Source: JADDRA01 sp051005375 (GTDB taxonomy: Bacteria; Actinomycetota; Acidimicrobiia; Acidimicrobiales; CADCSY01). From it: 6,828 bases of DNA. Positions 1-5,903 of this stretch are shown here, in pieces (positions within the stretch are counted from its first letter, which is position 1; each line of letters begins with the position of its first letter). Below the pieces are notes generated by a model. The model made no database searches. It was not told the origin of the DNA and worked only from the letters and a program-made list of their open reading frames with translations. Both the position numbers and the translations under genes were made by a program. The stretch lies in assembly GCA_051005375.1 (NCBI GenBank), contig JBPCJK010000083.1, forward strand, positions 1 to 6,828. The letters run 5' to 3'.

Positions 1-483
1 CCCTGCAACGTTGCCGTGCTGCTCGACCATCGCCCCGGAGAGCCGGGTGACCAGGCGCCTGTCGCCGTGTGGTGGTCCCGGCGGGCCCACGACCAGGCCG
101 CCCTCGAGGTGGCGGCGCGTCTGGCCGGCGGCCGTGGCGTCGGCCTTCGGGTCGTCCACCACGTCACCAGCGAGCCGCCCGAGCTCGGCACCGTGGGGGA
201 GGTCGAGCCGGTGGTGGTGGCCTCCTACGACGAGGGGGTGCTCCAGGAGGCCTTCGCCGGCGCTTCGCTCATCGTCCTCGGCCGCGACCAGGCGGCGTCG
301 CGCCGCGACGTCGTTCTCGCCACCGCCTCGGTCCCGGCCCTGATCATCCAGCCGGGCATCGACCGCTGCACCGACGCCTGCCCTGTTCTGGCCCCAGAAC
401 CGCGGGGAAAGCGTCTCGCTCCTGGGGCCAGAACGCCGGGAGGTGGTAGGGGTTCAACTAGAACGACCGCTCGCAACCACTAG
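1..483 (+). CDS. C-terminal fragment of a protein with a UspA-like domain (possibly a cation:proton antiporter tail)
   Basis: The reading frame is open from the first base, so the 5' end lies outside the window; an internal GTG at 16 is probably not the true start. About 120 residues form an alternating alpha/beta fold of universal-stress-protein type: a first strand (VAVLLD), a helix after SRRAHDQAALEVAARLA, a strand LRVVHHV, then LIVLGRD and a closing strand VPALIIQPG. The glycine-rich nucleotide loop of ATP-binding UspA proteins (G-x2-G-x9-G-S/T) is not recognisable, so ATP binding is doubtful. Domains like this occur at the C-terminus of CPA2-type monovalent cation:proton antiporters, which is one plausible parent; a free-standing stress protein is another. 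After about base 363 the frame continues for ~40 residues rich in Arg, Pro and Gly with rarer codons (aga, agg, act, tca), which looks like an extension into non-coding DNA. It ends 10 bases before the dehydrogenase start. The domain call is moderately sure and the parent protein is not. Confidence 0.5.
   Translation, partial: PCNVAVLLDHRPGEPGDQAPVAVWWSRRAHDQAALEVAARLAGGRGVGLRVVHHVTSEPPELGTVGEVEPVVVASYDEGVLQEAFAGASLIVLGRDQAASRRDVVLATASVPALIIQPGIDRCTDACPVLAPEPRGKRLAPGARTPGGGRGSTRTTARNH
385..434. repeat. Perfect 13-bp inverted repeat with 24-base spacer
   Basis: The arm GTTCTGGCCCCAG at 385-397 is the exact reverse complement of CTGGGGCCAGAAC at 422-434. The left half is also a dyad by itself: GTTCTGG-CC-CCAGAAC at 385-400. 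The right half is a degraded copy of the same pattern centred about 34 bp downstream, close to three helical turns. It lies between the end of the UspA-like domain and the dehydrogenase gene. No T-run follows, so it is not a standard intrinsic terminator. It could be a pair of operator sites for a dimeric regulator, or an RNA hairpin that attenuates or processes the transcript. The repeat is plain in the sequence; its function is inferred. Confidence 0.6.
452..464. promoter_or_regulatory. Small GTTC-N5-GAAC dyad upstream of the dehydrogenase
   Basis: GTTC at 452-455 and GAAC at 461-464 form a short dyad. It uses the same half-site as the larger inverted repeat at 385-434. It lies about 30 bases before the GTG start at 494. 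A TAGCTT sequence at 481-486 fits the loose TANNNT pattern of a -10 element and is correctly placed for a leaderless transcript starting near the GTG. No good -35 element is visible. This is a weak candidate control region only. Confidence 0.2.
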
Positions 484-493
484 CTTCGTCGCT

Positions 494-1639
494 GTGAACT
501 TCGCCTGGACCGAGGAGCAGGAGCAGTTCAGGGCCGAGGTTGTGCGGTTCGCCACAGACGAGCTCAACGACGACCTGATCGAGAGAGACGCCAGCGGCCG
601 GTTCTCTCACGAGGCCTGGAAGCGCTGTGCCGCCTTCGGCGTCCAGGGCTTCGCCATCCCTGCGGAGCACGGGGGCAGAGGGCTGGATCCCCTCACCATG
701 GTCCTTGCCCTGGAAGGGCTCGGCTACGGATGCCGCGACAACGGTCTCCTGTTCGCCCTCAACGCCCACATGTGGTCAGCGGCCGCCCCCATCCTCCGCT
801 TCGGGACCGACGAGCAGAGGCGGCGTTACCTCCCCGGGATGTGCGACGGTTCGATGATCGGTGTGCAGGGGATGACGGAGCCCGGTTCCGGTTCAGATGC
901 CTTCAGTCTGGCCACGACGGCGGAGCGTGACGAGGGCGACTATGTGCTCAACGGGACCAAGACCTTCATCACCAACGCACCGGTCGCCGACGTCTTCGTG
1001 GTGTTCGCCTCCACCGACCCCGAGCGAGGGTGGGCAGGGCTGACCGCCTTCGTAGTCGACCGGGAAGCCCCTGGTCTGGACGTGGGTGCTCCTCTGGACA
1101 AGATGGGCCTGCGCACCGTGCCCATGGCGGAGCTGACCTTCTCCGACTGCCGGGTACCGGTGGGGAGCCTTCTGGGCCGGGTGGGTGGGGGCATGGCCGT
1201 GTTCACCCACTCAATGGACTGGGAGCGGAGCTTCATCCTGGCCTCGGCCATCGGGACCATGGAGCGCCAGCTCGAGCGCTGCGTGGGCCGAGCCCGTGAG
1301 CGCCAGCAGTTCGGCCAGCCCATCGGCAAGTTCCAGGCCGTCAGCCATCGGATCGTCGACATGAAGCTCCGCCTGGAGGCGGGACGGGCGTTGCTGCACC
1401 GGTTGGCCTGGTTGCGCCACACCGGGCACAGCACCAGTGCCGACGCCGCCCTGGTGAAGCTGTTCCTGTCGGAGAGCTGGGTGCAGTCCAGCCTCGATGC
1501 CATGGAGCTCCACGGTGGTTCTGGGTACCTCACTGAACAAGAGGTCGAGCGAGATGTGCGCGACGCCCTGGCCAGCCGCATCTACTCCGGCACGTCGGAC
1601 ATCCAGCGCAACGTCATCGCCAGGAGCCTGCGGCTGTGA
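494..1639 (+). CDS. Acyl-CoA dehydrogenase family flavoprotein, likely acting on a carrier-protein-bound substrate
   Basis: The product is a 381-residue FAD-dependent dehydrogenase, the usual length for the family, expected to oxidise the alpha-beta bond of an acyl thioester in the cytoplasm. Visible motifs are the flavin/substrate loop MTEPGSGSD (residues 127-135), the ERQQFGQPI helix segment (269-277), ELHGGSGYL (338-346) and the C-terminal IYSGTSDIQRNVIAR (363-377). In many family members the catalytic base is the Glu of IYEGT; here that position is Ser365. The Glu of MDWERS (E244) falls where isovaleryl-CoA and long-chain dehydrogenases carry their base, so E244 is the likely catalytic residue. 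The GTG at 494 was chosen because MNFAWTEEQ matches the normal family N-terminus; an upstream GTG at 443 would add an unsupported 17-residue extension. No Shine-Dalgarno is visible. The stop overlaps the next gene by 4 bases. Next to an amino-acid adenylating enzyme, it is best read as an aminoacyl- (perhaps prolyl-) carrier-protein dehydrogenase, although fatty acyl-CoA oxidation cannot be excluded. Confidence 0.9.
   Translation: MNFAWTEEQEQFRAEVVRFATDELNDDLIERDASGRFSHEAWKRCAAFGVQGFAIPAEHGGRGLDPLTMVLALEGLGYGCRDNGLLFALNAHMWSAAAPILRFGTDEQRRRYLPGMCDGSMIGVQGMTEPGSGSDAFSLATTAERDEGDYVLNGTKTFITNAPVADVFVVFASTDPERGWAGLTAFVVDREAPGLDVGAPLDKMGLRTVPMAELTFSDCRVPVGSLLGRVGGGMAVFTHSMDWERSFILASAIGTMERQLERCVGRARERQQFGQPIGKFQAVSHRIVDMKLRLEAGRALLHRLAWLRHTGHSTSADAALVKLFLSESWVQSSLDAMELHGGSGYLTEQEVERDVRDALASRIYSGTSDIQRNVIARSLRL
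1622..1626 (+). promoter_or_regulatory. Ribosome binding site for the adenylation gene
   Basis: AGGAG lies inside the end of the dehydrogenase gene, 9 bases before the GTG at 1636. It supports that overlapping start, and with it translational coupling of the two genes. Confidence 0.55.
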
Positions 1640-3258
1640 CACCGCCGTTCGTCCTCCACCAGCTGCTCTCGGCCAGCGCCACCGCCTTTCCGGACAGGGT
1701 GGCGGTGGTCGATCGGGGACGTTGTACGTCGTACGCCGAGCTGGACGCCAGCGCCAACCAGTTGGCCCACCTGCTGCGAGGGCTGGGGGTCGGGCGAGGC
1801 GACCGGGTCGGGCTTTGCCTGGACAAGTCGGCCGCGGCCGTCATCGCCGTGCACGGTGTACTCAAGGCCGGTGCCGCCTACGTGCCCCTCGATCCCTCCT
1901 CGCCCACCTCCCGCTTGGCCTTCATCGCCCGGGACTGCGGGCTCCGCTCGATCGTCACGGAGCGAGCCAAGGCTGCCAGCTGGTCGGGGCTGCTGGCATC
2001 GGGTGCTCCCCTCGCCCACCTGGTGGTGTGCGACGCGGCCGAGGGTGACGACCTTGACCCGGTGCCCCCTGGAGTGAAGATCTTCACTGCCGCCGATCTC
2101 TGGGCCAACCCTTCGACACCGCCCGTCTCTGGCACGATCGACCTCGACCTCGCCTACGTCCTTTACACGTCGGGCTCCACGGGAGACCCCAAGGGGGTCA
2201 TGCTCTCCCATCGCAACGCCATGGCGTTCGTGGCCTGGGCCGTCGGCGAGTTCCGGGTGACGAGCGACGATCGGTTGTCCAGCCACGCACCCTTGCACTT
2301 CGACCTGTCCATCTTCGACCTGTTCGCTGCCAGCTCCACGGGAGCGGCTCTGGTGCTGGTCCCGGCGCAGACCTCGGTGTTCCCGAGGGAGGTGGTCCGC
2401 TTCATCCACGAGACGGGGATCACGGTCTGGTACTCGGTGCCGTCGGTCCTCAGCATGATGGCCGACCGGGCCAAGCTGGCGGTGGGCGATCTCCCGGCGC
2501 TGCGGTCGGTACTTTTCGCCGGTGAGGTCTTCCCCGCCAAGTACCTGTCGCGGCTCATGCGCCTTCTCCCTCACGTGGGCTTCTGCAACCTCTACGGGCC
2601 GACCGAGACCAACGTCTGCACCTTCTACCGCCTGCCTGCACCCCCCGAGGAGGACGGCCCCGACATCCCCATCGGCCGGCCCATCGACAACGTGGAGGCG
2701 GCGGTGGTCGATGCCGGGGGAACTGCCGTCCCTGCCGGGGCGTCGGGGGAGTTGGTGGTTCGGGGGGCGACGGTGATGCAGGGATACTGGGGGGACCGCG
2801 ACAAGACGACCGGGCGCCTCATCGAACTGACCGACGGTGACCGGGAGCCGGTCGGCCCCTACTACCGGACCGGCGACCTCGTGGAGGAGCAGGCCGATGG
2901 CAACCTTCGCTTTCTCGGCCGTGGCGACCAGCAGGTGAAGAGCCGCGGCTACCGGATCGAGTTGGGGGAGGTCGAGCGGGCCGTCAACGCCCATGCCGGG
3001 GTCGTCGAGTGCGCCGTGGTCGCCGTGCCCGACGAGATGGTCTCGAACCGGCTGAGAGCCTTCGTGGTGGTCGTAGCCGGGGTCGGAACTGCCGACCTGA
3101 TCGACTTCTGCGGCCGACGGGTGCCCCGCTACATGGTGCCCGAATCGTTCGAGCTGCTCGATGCCCTACCCAAGACCTCGACCGGCAAGATCGACCGGCG
3201 GGCCCTGTTGGCGGCCGCCGCCGGCGACGTTCCCGCTTCGGCTGGGGGCGGCTCGTGA
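1636..3258 (+). CDS. Stand-alone amino acid adenylation enzyme (aminoacyl-AMP ligase, proline-like specificity code)
   Basis: The 540-residue product has a complete ANL-superfamily adenylation domain and no fused carrier or condensation domain. It should activate a carboxylic acid with ATP and load it on a carrier-protein thiol. Core motifs in order are YTSGSTGDPKG (177-187), HFDLSIFDLF (221-230), NLYGPTET (318-325), YRTGD (410-414), GRGDQQVKSRGYRIELGEVE (428-447) and the C-terminal lysine motif STGKID (515-520, catalytic K518). Aligning by eye to the gramicidin PheA pocket gives D223, L224, F227, Y266, L293, A295, L319, V327, C328, K518. D223 at the first position is typical of enzymes that bind an alpha-amino group, so an amino acid substrate is likelier than a fatty acid. 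From memory, the code differs at one position from that of PltF/RedM/CloN4-type prolyl-AMP ligases. The GTG start overlaps the dehydrogenase stop (GTGA) and has an AGGAG 9 bases upstream. The stop overlaps the next gene in the same way. The fold is very secure; proline specificity is inference. Confidence 0.92.
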   Translation: MTPPFVLHQLLSASATAFPDRVAVVDRGRCTSYAELDASANQLAHLLRGLGVGRGDRVGLCLDKSAAAVIAVHGVLKAGAAYVPLDPSSPTSRLAFIARDCGLRSIVTERAKAASWSGLLASGAPLAHLVVCDAAEGDDLDPVPPGVKIFTAADLWANPSTPPVSGTIDLDLAYVLYTSGSTGDPKGVMLSHRNAMAFVAWAVGEFRVTSDDRLSSHAPLHFDLSIFDLFAASSTGAALVLVPAQTSVFPREVVRFIHETGITVWYSVPSVLSMMADRAKLAVGDLPALRSVLFAGEVFPAKYLSRLMRLLPHVGFCNLYGPTETNVCTFYRLPAPPEEDGPDIPIGRPIDNVEAAVVDAGGTAVPAGASGELVVRGATVMQGYWGDRDKTTGRLIELTDGDREPVGPYYRTGDLVEEQADGNLRFLGRGDQQVKSRGYRIELGEVERAVNAHAGVVECAVVAVPDEMVSNRLRAFVVVVAGVGTADLIDFCGRRVPRYMVPESFELLDALPKTSTGKIDRRALLAAAAGDVPASAGGGS

Positions 3259-4436
3259 CGTTGGCCCGGGCAGGCCCCGACGTCACCCGCCAATCCCTCG
3301 GCAACGAGGCGGGGGGCCCGGCCCGAGTGCTGTGGCTGGCCAAAGGCCTCGGCCGGGGGGGTACCGAGCGGCTGCTGGCCGGTGCCCTGCACCACGTCGA
3401 TCGTGACCGGTTTCACGTCGAGGTCGCCTACGTCCTTCCCTGGAAGGACGCGCTGGTGCCCGAGATCGAGGCTGCCGACACAGAGGTCCACTGCCTGGGT
3501 CGCGGCAGCGGTCGCAGCCCGGGCTGGCCGAACCGCCTCCGCCGCCTGATCGCCGCAGGCAACTTCGACATCGTGCACACCCACATGCCTTACCCGGCCG
3601 TTGCCGCCCGGCTGGCGGTGCGGGGGCCGAGGCCGGTCCTCGTCCACACCGAGCACAACCTGTGGAGCCGTTACCGCTGGCCCACCTACTGGTCCAACGC
3701 CCTCACCTACCATCGAAACGATGCCGTCCTGGCCGTCTCGCAGAAGGTGGCCGAGTCGGTCACGGCGCCGCGCTGGAAGCTCGGGCGGGCAATGCCCCCG
3801 GTGGAGGTGCTGGTCCACGGGATCGACCCAGCCGCCGCGTGCCGGGGTCAGGAGGCCAGGGCCAAGGGACGGGCCCGGCTGGGGATCGATCTCGGCAGCG
3901 TCGTGGTCGGCACCGTCGGCAACTTCACCGCCAAGAAGGACCACCTGACCCTGCTCAGGGCCGTTTCGCTCCTCGTCGGCGCCGGCTCCGATCTCATCCT
4001 GGTGCTGGTCGGGTCCGGGCCACTTGAGCCCGACCTGCGAGCAGCGGTCCACGGGTTGGGCCTCGAGACCCGCGTGCGGTTCGCTGGCTCGCGCGACGAC
4101 GTCCTCGAGATCCTCCCCGCATTCGATGTCTTCGCCCTCAGCTCCCGCCACGAAGGCCTTCCCATCGCCCTGCTCGAGGCCATGGCCAGCGGCGTCCCGT
4201 GCGTGGCCACCCGGGTGGGCGGCATCCCCGAGGTCCTCGACGACGGGATCCATGGGTTGCTCGTGGCACCCGCCGACCCCTCGGTGCTGGCCGATGCCCT
4301 CGGCATCCTCCTGGCCGACCGTGGCCTACGGGCGGAGATGGGTGCCCGGGCTGCCGAACGGGGATCGCAGTTCGACCTGGCCCCAGCCATCAGTCGCCTT
4401 CAGGATGTCTACGAGCGGGTGTTGGTGACCCGATGA
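3255..4436 (+). CDS. Family 4 glycosyltransferase (GT-B fold)
   Basis: The product has 393 residues, a normal length for a retaining GT4 enzyme that transfers a sugar from a nucleotide donor to a lipid-linked or other acceptor at the cytoplasmic membrane face. The N-terminal Rossmann half begins RVLWLAKGLGRGGTERLL (24-41), with the acceptor-side glycine loop, and continues with IVHTHMPYP (106-114). The C-terminal donor half carries VGNFTAKKDHLTLLRA (221-236) with the conserved lysine region, and the EX7E motif HEGLPIALLEAM (E300 and E308) followed by SGVPCVATRVGGIPEVL (312-328). The frame is open further upstream from 3009, but that part lies within the adenylation gene. The GTG at 3255, overlapping the preceding stop (GTGA), gives a normal N-terminus. 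It ends in a 4-base ATGA overlap with the membrane-protein gene. The linked sugar and acceptor cannot be told from sequence. Capsule, exopolysaccharide or glycolipid assembly is the likely setting, given the downstream polymerase-like protein. Confidence 0.9.
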   Translation: MTLARAGPDVTRQSLGNEAGGPARVLWLAKGLGRGGTERLLAGALHHVDRDRFHVEVAYVLPWKDALVPEIEAADTEVHCLGRGSGRSPGWPNRLRRLIAAGNFDIVHTHMPYPAVAARLAVRGPRPVLVHTEHNLWSRYRWPTYWSNALTYHRNDAVLAVSQKVAESVTAPRWKLGRAMPPVEVLVHGIDPAAACRGQEARAKGRARLGIDLGSVVVGTVGNFTAKKDHLTLLRAVSLLVGAGSDLILVLVGSGPLEPDLRAAVHGLGLETRVRFAGSRDDVLEILPAFDVFALSSRHEGLPIALLEAMASGVPCVATRVGGIPEVLDDGIHGLLVAPADPSVLADALGILLADRGLRAEMGARAAERGSQFDLAPAISRLQDVYERVLVTR

Positions 4437-5758
4437 CGGCGGTCACTGCGCTCTCCCGGCCGACGCTGACGAGGGTGCCGATCTTCGCCGCTGCCGCCGC
4501 CTACGTGGTGGCGCTGTCGTGGGCCATGCAAAGGACGTCCTTCGACGTCTGGGGTGGCATGATCGTGCTCCCCGCGCTGCTCGCCGTCACCATCCCTCTG
4601 GTGACCCGAGGCGCCCGCCAGGAGGGCGACGTCCGCATGGTGAGGATCCTGAGCCTGGCCGTCGTGGCCAAGCTGGTGGTCGGCACCCTCGCTCGTTACG
4701 CCGTGATCTTCGCCGTGTACGGCTCCGGTGACGCGCAGGGCTACGACGGCGCCGGGCGCATCATCGCTGCCGGGCTGCGCCAAGGAAGCCTCGACCTCAC
4801 CGCGGGCGGCGGCAGCAAGGGCACCCAGGCCGTCAACATCATCACCGGCCTCGTCTACACCGTGATCGGGCCCACCAAGCTGGGTGGCTTCCTGGTCTTC
4901 TCGTGGCTCGCATTCCTGGGCCTGTTCCTGATCTACCGGGCCTACCGCCTGGCCGTGCCCCACGGCGACCACCACCGCTACGCCCTTCTCCTTTTCTTCC
5001 TGCCCACGATCCTGTTCTGGCCGTCGAGCCTGGGCAAGGAGGCGTGGTTGACCTTCGCCCTCGGCGTGTCGATCTACGGCACCGCCCGCATCTTCGCCCG
5101 GCGCAAGGGGGGGTTCATCGTCCTGGCGGTGGGCATGTGGGCCACGGCCATCGTGCGACCTCACCTGGCCCTGCTGGTGTTCGTCGGCCTCGCCGTCGGC
5201 TACCTTCTCCGACGTTCCTCCGCTCGCGGGAGCCGCCTCTCCGCCGGCAAGATCGTGGGCGTCGTCGTGCTCCTCGTAGTCGGCGTGGTGGTGGCGGGCA
5301 GGTTCCAGAGCTACTTCAACCTCGAGGAGCTCGACAGCACGTCCGTGGAAGGGCTGCTCGATCGGACTGCCGAGCAGAGCACCAAGGGCGGGTCCTCCTA
5401 CGACGCCGTGAGCGCCGCCCAAGACCCGACGGCCTTCCCTCAGGCCGTCCTGGCCGTGCTGTTCCGGCCGTTCCCATTCGAGGCCGGCAACGTCCAGGCC
5501 CTGGCTACCTCTTTGGAGGGTGTTTTCCTGCTGTCGCTCTTCCTCTCGCCCCGACGGCTGGCGTCAGGGGCGCGGGAGCTGTTGCGAACACCGTTCGTGG
5601 CCTTCAGCCTGACGTTCACGCTGCTGTTCGTGGTCGCCTTCTCGGCCATCGGCAACTTCGGGATCCTTGCCCGCCAGCGATCGCTGGTCTACCCACTCCT
5701 GATCGTCCTGGTCACGCTCCCGATCGCCCGCCGGGAGGAAGCTGTGGCGCCGGGCTGA
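4433..5758 (+). CDS. Polytopic membrane protein, candidate Wzy-like polysaccharide polymerase
   Basis: The 441-residue product has about 11-12 hydrophobic segments, at roughly residues 15-31, 42-57, 71-95, 133-147, 151-169, 182-198, 203-219, 227-241, 243-258, 272-288, 360-372, 386-407 and 415-430, one or two of which may not span the membrane. A long loop at about 290-358 lies before the last segments. Conserved-looking features are YDGAGRI (104-110), LFFLPTILFWPSSLGKEAW (187-205), VRPHLALLVF (241-250) and GNFGILARQRSLVYPLLIVL (407-426). A charged KEA after an aromatic/proline-rich helix, an RPH motif and an ARQR motif before the last helix resemble uncharacterised oligosaccharide polymerase-type proteins of actinobacterial exopolysaccharide loci. 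That recognition is by style, not by a decisive motif. The ATG at 4433 overlaps the glycosyltransferase stop, and the longer open frame upstream lies inside that gene. The context supports a role in glycan polymerisation or transfer across the membrane. A flippase-like or other membrane role remains possible. Confidence 0.75.
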   Translation: MTAVTALSRPTLTRVPIFAAAAAYVVALSWAMQRTSFDVWGGMIVLPALLAVTIPLVTRGARQEGDVRMVRILSLAVVAKLVVGTLARYAVIFAVYGSGDAQGYDGAGRIIAAGLRQGSLDLTAGGGSKGTQAVNIITGLVYTVIGPTKLGGFLVFSWLAFLGLFLIYRAYRLAVPHGDHHRYALLLFFLPTILFWPSSLGKEAWLTFALGVSIYGTARIFARRKGGFIVLAVGMWATAIVRPHLALLVFVGLAVGYLLRRSSARGSRLSAGKIVGVVVLLVVGVVVAGRFQSYFNLEELDSTSVEGLLDRTAEQSTKGGSSYDAVSAAQDPTAFPQAVLAVLFRPFPFEAGNVQALATSLEGVFLLSLFLSPRRLASGARELLRTPFVAFSLTFTLLFVVAFSAIGNFGILARQRSLVYPLLIVLVTLPIARREEAVAPG

Positions 5759-5848
5759 CCTTCCTACGCATCTTCGCTCAAGTCTCGGGCTGGCGGCGCC
5801 GATATGACAGGGACACCTTGAGAACGTCTCTGCGACGAAAGGCCTGCC
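5759..5848. other. Short intergenic gap before the beta-helix gene
   Basis: These ~90 bases separate the membrane-protein stop from the best start signal of the next gene. TATGAC at 5803-5808 resembles a -10 element and TTGAGA at 5818-5823 resembles a -35 element, but neither has a properly spaced partner. There is no clear terminator. The beta-helix gene may be read through from the upstream operon or have a weak promoter of its own. Confidence 0.3.
5837..5842 (+). promoter_or_regulatory. Ribosome binding site GAAAGG before GTG 5849
   Basis: GAAAGG lies 6 bases upstream of a GTG at 5849, an ideal spacing. That GTG is one frame away from the beta-helix reading frame. The site therefore marks where translation of the signal peptide most likely began, and it supports the one-base disruption described for 5849-5903. 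Confidence 0.45.
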
Positions 5849-5903
5849 GTGTACCAGGTTACTCGCTCTGCTCCTCGGCCCCGCCGCCCTGTTCGGGCCA
5901 CTG
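5849..5903 (+). other. Signal-peptide coding segment apparently shifted by one base from its start codon
   Basis: In the frame of the beta-helix gene these bases encode a classic signal peptide core (RLLALLLGPAALFGPLV, running into the cleavage site ALA|AD), but no ATG, GTG or TTG precedes it in that frame back to the stop at 5805. GTG 5849, with a good ribosome site, is in another frame, where it meets a stop at about 5924. Removing one C from the CC at 5854-5855 would join them as MYRLLALLLGPAALF..., with a positively charged residue before the hydrophobic core. The alternatives are a non-standard CTG start at 5844 or a sequence error. Confidence 0.5.

Noticed and set aside
385..464. LexA/SOS-box reading of the GTTC/GAAC sites
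   Set aside because: The actinobacterial LexA site has GAAC-N4-GTTC. Here the half-sites are in the opposite order and spacing.
443..493. Upstream GTG start for the dehydrogenase
   Set aside because: It would add 17 residues unlike the family N-terminus and overlap the upstream frame. MNFAWTEEQ from 494 matches the normal start.
1582..2994. Long open frame on the minus strand, 470 codons
   Set aside because: It is antisense to the adenylation gene, which has every expected motif. The minus-strand translation is low-complexity (rich in His, Gly, Arg, Val) with no domain; GC-rich DNA often leaves such frames open.
3009..3254. N-terminal extension of the glycosyltransferase
   Set aside because: These codons lie inside the adenylation gene in another frame and encode an Arg/Gly-rich stretch. 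The overlapping GTG at 3255 gives a normal GT4 N-terminus.
3129..4253. Minus-strand open frame of 374 codons opposite the glycosyltransferase
   Set aside because: Its composition is biased and no motif is recognisable, while the + strand encodes an intact GT4 enzyme.
4409..5422. Minus-strand open frame of 337 codons opposite the membrane protein
   Set aside because: The translation is hydrophilic, His/Gly/Asp-rich and unlike a folded protein. It mirrors the codon pattern of the real gene.
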